Shown here: positions 22,267 to 34,510 of the stretch, piece by piece
Layout of the letters: each line of letters starts with the position of its first letter
Position numbering within the stretch: the stretch's first letter is position 1
Assembly: GCA_958298945.1 (NCBI GenBank)
Contig: OY282605.1
Span: 4,797,811-4,861,810 of the forward strand
DNA from: Atherix ibis
Lineage: Eukaryota; Arthropoda; Insecta; Diptera; Athericidae
Reading direction: 5' to 3'
DNA length: 64,000 nucleotides
Made by a program: the position numbers and the translations under genes
Notes under the pieces: generated by a model
Databases searched by the model: none
Told to the model about the DNA's origin: nothing
Seen by the model: only the letters and a program-made list of their open reading frames with translations

Positions 22267-24305
22267 CTGCTCGAACAGTAAAAATGGACGATTTTTTTTT
22301 CTAAAATTCGAGCATTTCTGGAATGATGCAATCGTAGCTCAACGGTACGAAGATTCTAAAATTAAATAAATAATAAAATGCAATATAACATATTATGAAG
22401 AATTTTTTTGTTGATTTAATAATACTGCTCAGATTCATAATTATAAAAATATAAAATAATTTTTTTTAAATTTAATACTAAAAATCATTACGATTGGAAA
22501 AAGGGAATAAACCAAAACGTGGTTTTGTAAAATTTTATACGCTGGAAAACTAAGTAGCTATGAATAATTCAAAATGGAAAACTTTTTTAAGGCAATTACA
22601 ATATTAAAAATATTTTGTCAATAATTTAAGTACGTAGAAAGCCTTTCCTTCTAATGGTAGGTATATGTGTATGGTATGATGACTTTTTATAACAAAATCC
22701 AACATTAATTTGCGTTCTAAATTAAAAGTGGTGACGGCAGCATATGAGCCAGATTTCTTCCTATTCCATATAGAAATGATTACAATTGTTGGCTGAAAGA
22801 GGACATAGGATCTAATAGTAGCTGGTATAGTGGTTGTATTGATGGCATTTGTAAAACGTTTTGCAATAAAACAGATACAACGCTATATACAAGGTCTGGT
22901 GCAACAGTCCCTAGAATCCAAGTAGAGTCTCTGAAGAGATTGTGACCTTTTTCGCAGTGCATTTATTAAAAAGGAAACTGTGGTACGACTGGTAATTTGA
23001 AATGCGGCACCCGTCTGCGGATTATGCCCTTTTCTGTCGTTGTAATTAAGAAATGAACATTGATAATTCAAGCCAATTTATCTGATTATTTTCTGTGCGG
23101 CCAGACGACACTGGATAAGGTCTTTCTCTAATGTGCATTTGGCGACTAATTTACTCTGTAATTTAGATTACACATGCAGCAGAATTACTTGTTCAGAGTT
23201 TATTAAGGAAAAAAAACAATTTCAAAGGCACTAAAGCTGAAATAGCCTTGATTAATAGAAGACCATTGTAGATATAAGTATTATTATCATGGGTATATTT
23301 GCCATTTCGAAATATCTTTGAATAAAAAGGAGTAATTTTTTGACCGAGCTTGTTAATAACGTGTAGGGCAGAAAGTTTTATGCCAATCTATTTATGGTAA
23401 ATTAAGGAAGTTGGAAAAATCTCTGCTCGTGCTTGTACTATCAATAGTCACCCTCATATTCTGGTATAGCTGAAACGAAAGGACCATCAGAAATTTACTA
23501 GGACAATTGCATTTGTGATTGACAATTTTGTAAAGTTGTTTGGTCTGAAATAGAACAGAAAATTGGATACTCTGAATGCATTGAATCTGAAACATTTTTA
23601 AATAAATCTTCACAGAACTTTGATTAGAGATATACTATAAAGATGGCAAAGAGATTTTATTATTGGAATATATCGATAAAAATTTGTGATTCATTCGTAT
23701 GCGGTATGAACTGGTATTTAGTATAAATATCTAATGTCGAAATTGATAAAAGTGTCTGGCAAAGAATTCACTACTTTATCCGTCCACCCTTTCTTATTTG
23801 GTATCTTTTTAAAATACACGCTCGCATTTGACTAAATGTACGTAGATTGGTCTCTAAGGACTGAAATATAAAATAAGAGGGTTTGCAAAATTATATTGCA
23901 TAGAAAGTATATCATAAGTTTTACTGTCATATTTGTCTAGATGATATTGAATAAATTTACTGGTACGAGTATATATTGGCCCATTAACAAATGAAAATTT
24001 TCAAGATTTATTATTTAACCACTCACATATTTATATAAGTAGCTATAAATTAAATATTTTTTTTTTTAATATTTATAATTCTCTTTATAGAAAAAAAAAA
24101 TTGTATAATATTAAAAAATATTTAAAAAAAATTTTAAATTTTTTAATATTTCTCCAAGAAGCAAATTTACACTTACAGAATTTTTATTTTATTGTTTGAA
24201 AAGTACAGCCTTGTGATTAGGTAGTTATTTATTAAATATTTTATTTAAGATAATATTTATTTAGTTTATAGTATGCCATTTTACTATCTGATAATATGTT
24301 AAAAT
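22267..24305. other. Unassigned sequence
   Basis: AT-rich DNA with a moderately complex stretch at 22730-23110, but no frame above 75 codons and nothing I recognise. Confidence 0.5.
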
Positions 24306-24309
24306 TGTA

Positions 24310-24830
24310 AAAACTTTCGATATATGGGACGATTCTGCCATAGCCACATTACGTGCTATAAGAGGAGATTATGGTCGTCATAATTTTCGGTCAGAGGATA
24401 AGCCAATAAGTAAAATTGTCATTTATAAAGCTCGACAAGTGACTATGTGAAAACTTTCATATTCACAAAAACTGGCTGTCTGATATACATTTCTTTGAGA
24501 CAATAGCTCGCCATTTCTTTAAAAATAAAGAAGAAGAGCCCGTTACCGACGCTATGGCCATATTATAAACAACTTTTTTGACTTAAACTTAAAGATTTTT
24601 GAAAGTAGTTTCTACAAAATGCTACCAAATTCCATAAAACCAGAAAAATTTTGAATTTATTGCGCAAAAATTTCCAAGAATGCAAAATTTTCAGATTTGC
24701 TGATATCAATTGGTCTCTAAGATTGTGCGATGTGACACCGTTGGACCTTTTTTCTTAACTACTTAAAAGGTTTTATTAAAACATGCAATCTTTAAGGAAT
24801 TTAAAAATAAACATCAATCAAGTAATTGTT
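24310..24830 (+). mobile_element. Degraded Tc1/mariner-type relic (GPYFFEN family, copy C)
   Basis: Around 24330-24410 the plus strand reads DDSAIATLRAIRGDYGRHNF, followed by a P-I-S-K-I-V segment, which is the N-terminal HTH wording of this transposase group. After a large gap, IARHFFKNKEEEPVT (about 24505-24550) matches the GPYFFEN block. Further weak matches run to about 24825. Frames are broken. The N-terminal piece makes the family identification firmer here than in the other relics. Confidence 0.6.
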
Positions 24831-25029
24831 AAATTAAAATTTTTTTGTTTGTTTGTTTTGAAGATGAAAATCTTCCGCGCAAATACACTTAGTAGTGTGG
24901 GATCATCACCCACTAAAACACCTCGTTTGTTATTAAAACTAGTGTAATACTAACAATTAATTTTTTTCTGAGTTATTAAACTAATAATTTTTTCGTCGAT
25001 AGATCAACTAAAGTTGTACTATGGTTTTT

Positions 25030-25914
25030 GTTACGTATTTTCGATTTTTGATTTTTTGTGGCGTTATATTGGTACTCATATCTCTCACTTATGCCGACAA
25101 GTTCGGCCATTTTGAATGTTCAGTTAATTTTTGACAGCTACTTTGCTTGCACGTGATTTGGCTCGTCTTCGATTTTTGCCCATTCCAAAAAATGGATCAA
25201 AGAATATGTATCAAATTTTGTGTGAAAAATAGATATTAATGGCGCGGACGTATTCCCAATATTGACTGTGGCATATGTTGAAGCTACCTTGGACCGAAGC
25301 AACGTTTCCCAATGGAAGCTGCCGCACGAGCCAAGACCGAAAAAAGCGAGCCAAGTTCGGTCGAATGTCAAGGTTTTGCTTACAGTTTTCTTCAATTGCA
25401 GGGATGTGGTGCATCATGAGGTCTTGCCACAGAGTAGAACGGTCAATAAGGAATATTATCTGCAAGTTATGCGCAAGTTCCGCCAAGCAATCCGCCAGAA
25501 ACGCACGGATTTGTGGAAGAACAAAAATTGGTTTTTGCACCATGATAACGCCCCTGCTCACGCATCGTTGCTTGCGCGCGAATTTTTGGCCAAAAACAAT
25601 ACACTAATAATGCCGCAGCCACCGTATTCCCCAGATCTGACCCCTTGTGACTTTTTCTTGTTCCCGAAACTGAAGAGCCCCATGAAAGGACGATGCTACG
25701 CTACAATTGAGGAGATAAAGACCGCATCGAATGAGGAGCTGAACAAAATCACAAAAATGATTTTTTGAAGAGGTTCGTGGATTGGAAAAAACGTTGGCTT
25801 AAGTGTATAATATCTGATGGGGATTACTTTGAAGGTGACAAAATATATATTCATGAATTAATAAATAATTTTTGAATAAACACAAAATTCGCGATACTTT
25901 TTGAACAGACCTCG
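25030..25914 (+). mobile_element. Mariner family G, internally deleted copy (G2)
   Basis: The 3' end is the family G inverted end (TTTTTGAACAGACCTCG) followed by TA at 25915-25916. The first 40 or so bases of the left end are missing. The leader (25030-25191) and trailer match other G copies. The coding part lacks about 390 bp, joining the LDRSNV region directly to SQWKLPHEP in frame. This same junction is present in G3 at 36008. Confidence 0.9.
25192..25850 (+). pseudogene. Mariner G transposase, internal deletion (G2)
   Basis: Starts at the family ATG (MDQRICIKFC). An early frameshift or stop follows at AGATATTAAT (about 25236), also shared with G3. The frame 25262-25768 then reads LDRSNVSQWKLPHEP, showing the loss of about 131 residues: most of the second DNA-binding region, the linker and the first catalytic Asp. 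The second Asp (HHDNAPAH, about 25546) and third (DLTPCD) remain. A further frameshift occurs near 25765 before the C-terminus. It cannot encode an active transposase. Confidence 0.85.
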
Positions 25915-25916
25915 TA

Positions 25917-26400
25917 CTACGGAGCATTGACTATATTTTTGTAGTACGAAATTTTGTATTTCCGGACATGATACTGCTTGGCATATAGAAAATAGCACAT
26001 ATAGCATAAGTGATAGAATGCCTCCCTGTGGTACTGCTGCTTCTACTTATCTTAAATCAGAATATTCATCATTTTGCTTTATTCTAAATAATCTATCTGA
26101 TAAGTATGATGTTATGAGTTCTATATACTGCTTTGGGAGCATTTTTCTCAGCTTGTAGATTAGATCTTCATGCCAAACCTTATCAAAGACTTGAGCCACA
26201 AAGTATATAGAGATTACATCTGTTAAACGATAGACTTGATCTAACTTGGAATGTTTTTTTCTAAATTCAAATTGATGCACTGGAATTAATTTTTTTCTTT
26301 TCATGATAGGCTTTACGCTTATTAAGATCAGTTTTTCGATAAGCTTTAGTCTTTTTAAGAGCAGTTTTTTAGCACACATCCTAAGTCTACAAAAAGGTTA
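25917..26400 (-). mobile_element. Jockey-type reverse transcriptase fragment
   Basis: The minus-strand frame 26379-26047 has LIPVHQFEFRKKHSKLDQVY, then VAQVFDKVWHEDLIYKLRK (motif A) and IELITSYLSDRLFRIKQ. Near 26030 is an AAVPQGGILSLMLY-like motif B. This is the finger and palm region of Jockey-clade RT. The catalytic YADD box is not visible. The fragment abuts the right end of mariner G2, which may have inserted in or beside it. Confidence 0.75.
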
Positions 26401-28439
26401 TAAAAAATTCAAGAAGTCTCATTGGGGCCATTTGAATGATGTTATTTTTTTTTATTAAAGTTTACTTTCCAATTTATTATAGTTTATTATTAATATTGTT
26501 ATCAAAAAATAGAATGAGTCCTTTGAATATATTAGCTTTAAGTATGCTATAATCTGGTTTAAAAGTACGATTATGCTACAAAAATTTTATAAATGTTTTT
26601 TTGTAGTTTTAAATGTAATTAAAAATCACCTAATTTGGTATATAAAATTGTAGTTAATTTATAATAAAGTTTCCATTTAGATAAATTGGAAATTTAATAA
26701 TGATGGTATGAAAATGTTGAATTATTTTAGTATAAAAAAAAAATATGACAAAAATGGCTAACTATCTTTCCTCAATAAAAATGAATTATCTCAATCAGTA
26801 AATGTGGAAGATAATCTTAGATTTGCAATGGGGAGTTTTGTAAATGGTAGAACATCGGGTGTCGTTGATTTCCTGAATCATTGGGGGTGTTTTTCGTTTG
26901 ATTAGAAAATCGGAAACATCGTGATAAAATTCTGATATGCTTGTATATTGAATTTCCATGTGACTCATAGGATCGACAACGTTTCAAATTCAGAAGGCTC
27001 CCAATAAAATAGTTGACGGTTGATGGCTGGTGTCTGACAACTGATAGAGTGCTCGCCCGCCCTAATGTTTTCAAAATAAGATTGCAAAGATTGTCCCAAG
27101 AGAAATCGAATCAAGTCAATTTCAGTTGATCAAGAAACTGAAAAATAAATATCTCTAGGGAATCACCATCTCAGTTGTGTTGATAATATTGTAAAAGAAT
27201 TCTGCATCACATCACTGGTTGGATGCTTCCGAGTTCTTAGCGGTGCTCAAGCAGATGAAATTGCCCTGCCATTTTTATCGTGTATTTCTCTAAAATTCCC
27301 TATAACATTGCAGCATTTGTCTGTTACATCATCCCTTATGCGCATACCTTTAAAGTTGAATTTGCACGTATTACTTCCGCCTTATATAAAAGGACGAAGA
27401 ACGATAGCAACACCAACAACAAGAACTCCTTTGGACGGGAGATGAATGGAAAAATCAAGAAAAAATTACTTTTTGACAGAAATGAAACTGTCGCCAAAAG
27501 TTAGGGACGTTTTCTTTTATTTTATTCTTCTTTTTTTTCAAAAAAAAAAACAAAATTTTCTACTTGTCGGATACTTATTTGAAATCTACAGGAAGTTATG
27601 ATTTTTCAGCTGGCGTGAACAGCATAATTTTTGAAATTCAGTCAACTTAAAAATTCTGGGGTTTTTTTTCACAATAATATCGAAAAGGAAAGGCAAATAA
27701 AAAGAACTGAAGGAAGTGAAAAAGAAAAAAATCAAAGGAAAAATTATGGAAACAGCAGCAAGTGGGGTGGTTGGAAAATGCGCTTTTATACAATTTTCAG
27801 CTTAGAACATGAAACATGACCAAGAACACGTGCCACTGTGACGAGAACATATTTGTGACATTTCATCGGTGATTCCCTGCTCTTTACTATCAAATCAGCC
27901 ATTATATTGGCTCTAAGAGAAAAGAAGCTGGAAAACTTGCTCCTTTACGAAATTCAATTTTGTATTTAATATATGCAATAAGCTCGACTAATACGAACAA
28001 ATTCAATGGCAATGTATCCGGTGTCGTGTATCACAACAGGGCGTAGTCAAATGCAGTCTCAGTAAGTGTGCGCAATTATGGTTTAAAAATGACACTCAAT
28101 TTACAAATCGAAAAGAATTTTTTCTTTTATTGAAGGGGCGGAATTCAACATTTAGTATAATATGCGAACGTAGGGGAAAATATTTGTATCTATTTTATTG
28201 TATCTTAATTTGACCGTTTTTGCTATTATAATAAAAAAAAATACAGTTTTTTTTTCAAATAAAATTTTAATTGTTTTTTTACTTCAATTTAGTAATTTGA
28301 ATTTAAATAAAGGATTATCCAATTTGCGTTTTGGAAAGAACAGTTAAAAACAATCAAATAAAAATTTAGGTTTTTATTTATAATATGAAGTATATCTTGC
28401 CATTATGTAAAATAATAGAATAATACCTAAATGTGTAGT
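26401..28439. other. Unassigned sequence
   Basis: Mixed AT-rich and moderately complex DNA (notably 26820-27500 and 27640-27840). Frames at 26817-27074 (minus), 27280-27504 and 27631-27819 are short and matched nothing I could name. Confidence 0.45.
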
Positions 28440-28985
28440 ACAGTACTTTTTACAGGACTTGATCCTCATTAGGTAATTGTTGATAACTTTTTTGCAAATT
28501 TCAGACTGCAAAGCCCGCCATTACTTTCCGAATGTTGGTTTCTAATTGCTCTATAGTTTGAAAATTGCCTGTATAAATACGATTATTTATTTAGTCTTAT
28601 AAGAAAAAGTCTTTTTTGTAGGATAATTGACATCAAAGAATCTTAATATTAGGTGTCCTGGGAATTTTCCGCATAATAAATCCAAAATTTGTCGTGTTGT
28701 GTGGCTTATGGCACCGTTTCTCAAAACAATATACAGTTTATAGTAAAATCTTTCAGTTTAGATAAAAAAATATCAGTTATCACACGGTTATTCAAATAAA
28801 TACGAACCAATAACCCTTTCAGATTAGAGTACACAGCATATAGCCACTTTTCGAGGATACAATGGCTTTTGCACAATCACAGATTTGACTTATTGACGCA
28901 TCCACAGAGCGAAAACTAACCTAAATCCTGACGATCAATATCTTTTTTTAAGTGCGAAAAGTGGCTATGGTAAGATCCCTTAATA
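28440..28985 (-). mobile_element. Degraded Tc1/mariner-type relic (GPYFFEN family, copy D)
   Basis: On the minus strand I read GSYLFE, then ISHTTRQILDLL followed by GKFPGHLILRF, which matches the H-T-T-R / P-G-R-V-I-S-R part of the DDE domain. Near 28450-28480 is KKVINNYLMRIKSC, matching the conserved C-terminal helix. Frames are disrupted and ends are not recognisable. Confidence 0.55.
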
Positions 28986-29174
28986 TAAAATCGCAAATTA
29001 AAATCTATAAAAATTTTACTTTAATTGGCATACATATTTTGCAAGTGTCAAAAAAAAAAACAGAGCCGTAATTTTTATACTACAAAATAGATAAGCCTGC
29101 ATTAAAATGTAAATTCTTATCGCAATGACACTTAAATCTTTTTGTACTACTAAATGTTGTAATACTGAAAGAAA

Positions 29175-29244
29175 AAAATAATTACTATTTACCATGTGTA
29201 TAAGCTTAAATCCGCTTATACACATGGTAAATAATAATTATTTT
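29175..29244. repeat. Hairpin made of flank plus TIR at the left end of M1
   Basis: Bases 29175-29205 and 29214-29244 are inverted copies (one mismatch in 31) around the 8-base loop TTAAATCC. The left arm is host flank plus the first 14 bases of the element. The right arm lies inside the element and replaces CTGTTTG of the other M copies. Confidence 0.9.
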
Positions 29245-30529
29245 AGTCATAGATGGCGTGAGTGAGAGTATTAAGCTACCACGGGCACGCCATACTTTTT
29301 TTTTATGAGTTTGACATCTGTCAACATTAATCAGTGCATATTGTCAGCAATTTCGTATAACAACATACATTTTTCCTTTGGTAATCATGTCTAGTTTTGT
29401 GCCACAAAAAGAGCATATGTGGGGAAGCTCTGCTTTTCTGCTTCAATTTGAAGAAATCGGCTGCCGAATCGCATCGAATGCTTATAGAGGCCTAAATTGA
29501 TAGTGCTTTATCGGAAACAATGTGCTGAGATTTGTTTCGTCGGTTCAAAGATGGAAATTTTGACTCTTGGGACAAGAAGCGTGAAAATCGACTTAGGAAG
29601 GCTGAAGCGTGAAAGAAGCGTTTAAATCGGCTTAGAACGGTTGAGGACCATCAATTGCAGGCTCTTTCGGACGAAGACGACATCCAATCGCAAAAAATGC
29701 TCGTGGAGCAATTGGGTGTTACTGGACCAGCCATTTCCATGCGTCTGCGTATCATGAGGAACATTGAAAAGATCGGAAAATGGGTGCCGCATGAATTGAA
29801 CGATAGGCAGATAGAGCGACGCCAAAACACTTGCGTAATCTTGCTCGCCAGAGAAAAAAGAAAGTCGTTCCTGCATCGGATTGTGACAGGCGATGAAACG
29901 TGGATATATTTCGAGAATCCTAAACGCAAGAAATCGTGGGTTGATCCCGGCCATCCATCAATATCTTCCCCAAGACCAAATCGCTTCGGACGGAAGACGA
30001 TACTGCGCGTTTGATGGGATCAGCTGGGTATCGTCTACTGTGATATGTTGAAACCTAGTGAAACTGTCAATGCCTACCACTACCACTAACAACTGATTAA
30101 ATTGCACCGTGCTCTGCGTGAAAAAATGACGAATTATCAACAAAAGCATGACAAGCTGATTTTCCTCCACAACAACGCATTATCGCATATGTCCGAAACT
30201 AGTTGGAGACACTCAACTGAGAGGTGCTACCTCACTTCGCTTATTCACCAGACCTGGCCCCTTCCGACTACTACTTGTTTGTGTCGATGGGTCACGCGCT
30301 CGCTGAGCAGCACTTCGATTCTTACGAAGACGTCCGAAAATGGCTTGATGAGTGGTTTGCCTCGAAAGAGAAGGAATTTGTTTGGCATGGTATCCATAAA
30401 TTGCCCGAGAGATGGCAAAAATGTGTAGCTATCGAGGGCAAGTACTTTGAATTAATTTGTTTTTGTTTTCTATGAAAAAACATGTTTTTTTTTGACTAAA
30501 ATACAGCGGATTTAAGCTTATACACCTAT
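29192..30529 (+). mobile_element. Mos1-like mariner (family M, copy M1)
   Basis: A 1338-bp element with left end CCATGTGTATAAGC and right end AGCTTATACACCTAT, between TA dinucleotides (29190-29191, 30530-30531). Other copies show the end as CCAGGTGTATAAGC, close to the known Mos1 end. The usual leader (GTCATAGATGGCG) follows, but about 30 bp of inverted flank-plus-TIR sequence have been inserted just inside the left end (see the hairpin entry). The transposase is broken. Confidence 0.92.
29387..30475 (+). pseudogene. Mos1-like transposase, M1 (multiple frameshifts)
   Basis: Begins ATG with MSSFVPQKEHM, but the frame shifts within about 15 codons. The HTH region is scattered over frames up to about 29760. 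The DDE part is legible: IVTGDETWIYFENPKRKKSW (29880-29940), FLHNNALSHMS (30160-30190) and SPDLAPSDYYLF (30232-30275), ending near KLPERWQKCVA. The second catalytic Asp, normally HDNAPSH, reads Asn here (AAC). An extra partial duplication (GCTGAAGCGTGAAAGAAGCG) sits near 29600. The family resembles the mauritiana subfamily, about 345 residues when whole. Confidence 0.85.
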
Positions 30530-30531
30530 TA

Positions 30532-32799
30532 GAACAATAATTAAAGTATAAAAAAATAACTTGTTTCTCAAAATCTTACATTGAAAGACTTGAATTTTAT
30601 TAACATAGATTTGGCAGCTTGTTAAAAAAAGAGTCAAAACTCTTCCTTTTAATAATAAAATGATGTGGTTTAATTTTATCCATTTTCTAATGGTAATATT
30701 GAAATAATTTTTAATTCTATTATCTGATGTTGTTCTTATACGAGTATATGGTATTATCAATAGACCCAAAATAATAAATTAATTGTGGCCTTAAGTTAAA
30801 TTTATACCAAATATTGGTATTTATATAGGCGAATAAATTGATAGAAAGAGACGACAAGATCAAAAAGCTGGAATGAAATTAATTGCAAATTATTGCAAAA
30901 TTACAAGTCCCAGTTCACAGATTGGTTAGTCTGTCAATTAATTGTTCCCAATGGATTAGCTATGAAAGTCAATTTGTTCATAAAACGAAGAACATTATTT
31001 ATATACAGAGTATAAGGATGATATTAGATGGGCAACTTAAATGAAGCTTTTGAATTATCAAAGTTAATGCCTAAACAGAGTCGGTTGTAGAAAATAGCCA
31101 AAACTATTGCCCAACATATCAAGTAATTGTTTGAGCATATTACCTTCTGTATTAAACAAAAGCCGGATGGACACTGTCCATAATATATTTAAAACAACAA
31201 AATTCAATTTAAACAAATTAGTATGAGAAGTGGGTGTATATGGATTGAAAGCGTTGGACGATCTGATAGATGATAAAACCATTCACCAGTAAAGGATCTC
31301 TTTCCAAGCCATTTTGCAAAGGTGGGGAGTCCATCCATTGTAAAGAGCTAAAATTTGCTGTTCCCGCAAATTAATCTTAAGCAGAAATCCATGTTTCTTG
31401 GTTAAGGATGGGTCATCTATGAATATATGTATTATTATACTGTGGCTCTATTAATATCTTTCTATGGTATAATAAGAGATATTATGATATAATATTAGCA
31501 TATATTAAGTTTTGAATTAAATAGAGTCATGCCCTCTTCTAGTCGTTTATATACGACCAGTTTGTTAGAGATTTTTATGATAGAAATAAGAGAATGGTGT
31601 ATTAGTAAATTCAGAATAGTAAAGTACAATTAAAATTCTAAATCTATATGATAAATTGTATTTCCGCCTTAATCAAATATTAACGACGACAAGAATTTCG
31701 TATTTGAAATTTGGGTAGTTAATGAATGCACAGAGAAAATCTAAGGCGTAATTAAGCATTTCGGTTGGTTTTGTAAAATTTATGAAAATTTGTTCAATTC
31801 TACTCCCTGTCAAGTAGAGAAAAATTGCAATTTTGATATTGTACAAGCATACAAGGTATTTATATGTGGTAGAACAGTTTGAATTTGCTGCCTTCCAAAA
31901 GGAACAGCAGTACAAGTGGATGACCGAAAGTCAAAATGTCTTTTAGGGCAGTGTAGTTAACCACCGGCGGCTACTGAATTCCAGACATGCCTTCATCTCA
32001 TAATTCAATGTGTACTGTCTGAAAATTATATTACACCATGGCATATACATAGATTTATTTCCAGATCGACCTCCAGATTTTCAAATCTAAATTCGGATAC
32101 ACTTACGGACCAACCATTAAATTCCCATAACCAACTCTTACCTTTAGAAACAACGCCGCTACCTTCAAATGTGCTCAAAGTTAGTAACCTTAACCCAAAC
32201 CAAGAGTTGGTACTACGGTTCGGAATGCATTAGTAAAATTTCTACTTCATAAATAATTGACTGACTTACGATAATGTAAGTTTGTAGAGAATCTGCAATC
32301 CATTAATGAACTGTAGTAGGTTGTATGATGGTTTTTAGCGCTAGTCAGTTTGGTTTTACTCTTGTTTGGTGTATGAAAACCACATCCCAAGGTGACTCTT
32401 CCAACTGTCGTAATTTTAACCGAACAAATATTGGATGCAAATTCTAATGGGCTATGGTAAAGTATGCAATAATTGGAATCTAATGATATATTCTATTCTA
32501 GGGCATTATAAATGGCCTACCAAGTCTTCTGGCAATACTCCATTACTAATCAAACTATTTTCATTTGCTCCATTGGCTTTGATTATTTCACAATTTATTA
32601 ATTCTTTCCTTTTGATAATCATTTAAAATATTATATCATAAATAATTCAATATGTGGACAAAATATTTTAAGAATAATAGAGTTAATATAATAAAAAATG
32701 ATTCTCTTCAGTCAAATAATAGTTTTTTTTAAGGATGCAAAGGCTTATGCATTACGTAGTTTGGAAAATACAGCTTTATCATTTGATGACTATAAACTC
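30532..32799. other. Unassigned sequence
   Basis: AT-rich with some more complex stretches (31050-31420, 31940-32230). Minus-strand frames 31064-31282 and 31673-31915 look unlike transposons but match no family I know. No exon structure can be supported. Confidence 0.45.
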
Positions 32800-32801
32800 T
32801 A

Positions 32802-33950
32802 CCAGGTGTATCAGCTTAAATACGCTGTTTGGTCATAGATGGCGTACCATTGGCACGCCATACTTTTTTTTTACAAGTTTGATATCTGTTAACATTAATC
32901 AGTGCACATTGTCAGCAATTTCGTACAACAACATACATTTTTCTTTTGGTAATCATGTGTAGTTTTGTGCCAGAAAAAGAGTATATGAGGGAAGCTCTAC
33001 TTTTCTGCTTCAATTTGAAGAAATCGGCTGCCGAATCGCCTCGAATGCTTATGGAGGCCTATAGCGACAGTGCTTTATCGGAAACAACGTGCCGAAATTG
33101 GTTTCGTCGGTTGAAAGACGGCAATTTTGACTTGTGGGACAAAAAGCGTGAAAATCAGCCTAGGAAAGTTGAGGACCATCAAAAAGATCGGAAAATGGGT
33201 GCCGCATGAATTGAACGATATGCAGATGGAGCGACGCCAAAACACATGCAAAATCTTGCTCGCCAGACAAAAAAGAAAGTCGTTCCTGCATCGGATTGTA
33301 ACAAGCGATGAAAAGTGGATATATTTCGAGAATTCTAAACGCAAGAAATCGTGGGTTGATCCCGGCCAACCATCAACATCTTCCTCAAGACCAAATCGCT
33401 TTGGACGGAAGACGATGCTGCGCGTTTGGTTAGATCAGTAGGGTATCGTCTACTATGAGATGTTGAAACCTGGTAATACTGTCAATGCCCACCGCTACCA
33501 CCAACAAATAATCAAATTGCACTGTGCTCTGCATGAAAAAAGGATGGATTATCAACAAAGACATGACAAACTGATTTTCCTCTACGACAACGCACCATCG
33601 CACACGTAAAAATGGTCCGAAACTACTTGGATACACTCAACTGTAAGGTGCTATCCCACCCCGCTTATTCACCAGACCTGGCCCTTTTCGACTACCACCT
33701 GTTTTCGTTGATGGGCCACACGCTCGCTGAGCAGCACTTCGATTCTTACGAAGACGTCCGAATATGGCTTGATGAGGAGTTTGCCTCGAAAGAGAAGCAA
33801 TTTTTTTGGCGTGGTATCCACAAATTGAGAGATGGGAAAAATGTGCAGCTAGCGAGGGCAAGTACTTTGTATAAATTAGTTTTTGCTTTCTATAAAAAAA
33901 ACATGTATTTTTTTGACTAAAAAACAGCGGATTTAAGCTTATACACCTGG
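32802..33950 (+). mobile_element. Mos1-like mariner (family M, copy M2)
   Basis: A 1149-bp element with intact ends CCAGGTGTATCAGC (left) and GCTTATACACCTGG (right), flanked by TA at 32800-32801 and 33951-33952. It has lost about 120 bp of coding sequence between VEDHQ and KDRKMG compared with M1. Confidence 0.95.
32955..33874 (+). pseudogene. Mos1-like transposase, M2 (deletion, frameshifts)
   Basis: Opens MCSFVPEKEYMREALLFCFN and stays in frame through the first HTH (SAAESPRMLMEAYSDSALSE) to about 33180, where a deletion joins VEDHQ to the KIGKW segment out of frame. The DDE domain resumes at about 33190 with ITSDEKWIYF carrying the first Asp, stops near 33440, then shows FLYDNAPSHT and LALFDYHLF with the second and third Asp. 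The Asp residues survive but no continuous protein is possible. Confidence 0.88.
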
Positions 33951-34024
33951 TAAGTATTATTAAAATTATAATTTATGTATAGTATATATTTTGCCATTTA
34001 TATAATAGATTTTTTTTATTTATA

Positions 34025-34510
34025 ACGGATTAAAATTGTAGAAACTTTGTACAAAAATGGTGACTCTGCCATAACGCCGTTTTACAGATAATTTTGTTCA
34101 CCAGTTTTACCAGTAATTTTGTTAGGTACGTACGTTAATAATCTAAATTTTTATAACTACGATTTTGAAAATCTACAAATAACTTTGAAGAAAATTCTAT
34201 ATCTACGAAAGGTGATTGTCTGGTGTGCATTTTGGTCTGAAGATGTTATTTGCAAGACGTGTAATTTTCAGATTTTGTGATGTCAATTGGCTTCTAAGAT
34301 CATGGGATTTTTCGCTGTTTGACTTTTTCTTATAAGGTTTTGCAAAATAGTAATCTTAAAATTTTTGATTCAAAAACCAATATGCATTCAGTAATGGTTG
34401 AATTACAGTCCGAAATGTGTGCAAAAGTCATTAAAAAATACCTAAAAAAAATTAGTTTTGGAAAAACTTGTCAGGCAGTTTAAAATGATAATATTTAGAT
34501 AATATATTAG
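34025..34510 (+). mobile_element. Degraded Tc1/mariner-type relic (GPYFFEN family, copy E)
   Basis: Near 34200-34245 STKGDCLVCILV matches the V-T-V-W-C-A block before GPYFFEN, which is deleted. FSDFVMSIGF-x-D-H-G then matches the G-D-I-N-W segment, and MCAKVIKKYLKKI (34418-34458) the C-terminal helix. Several stops are present. It starts about 70 bp after mariner M2. Confidence 0.5.

Noticed and set aside
22740..23110. Possible exon of a host gene in a more complex stretch
   Set aside because: No frame above 62 codons, no convincing splice sites joined to coding sequence and no recognised homology.
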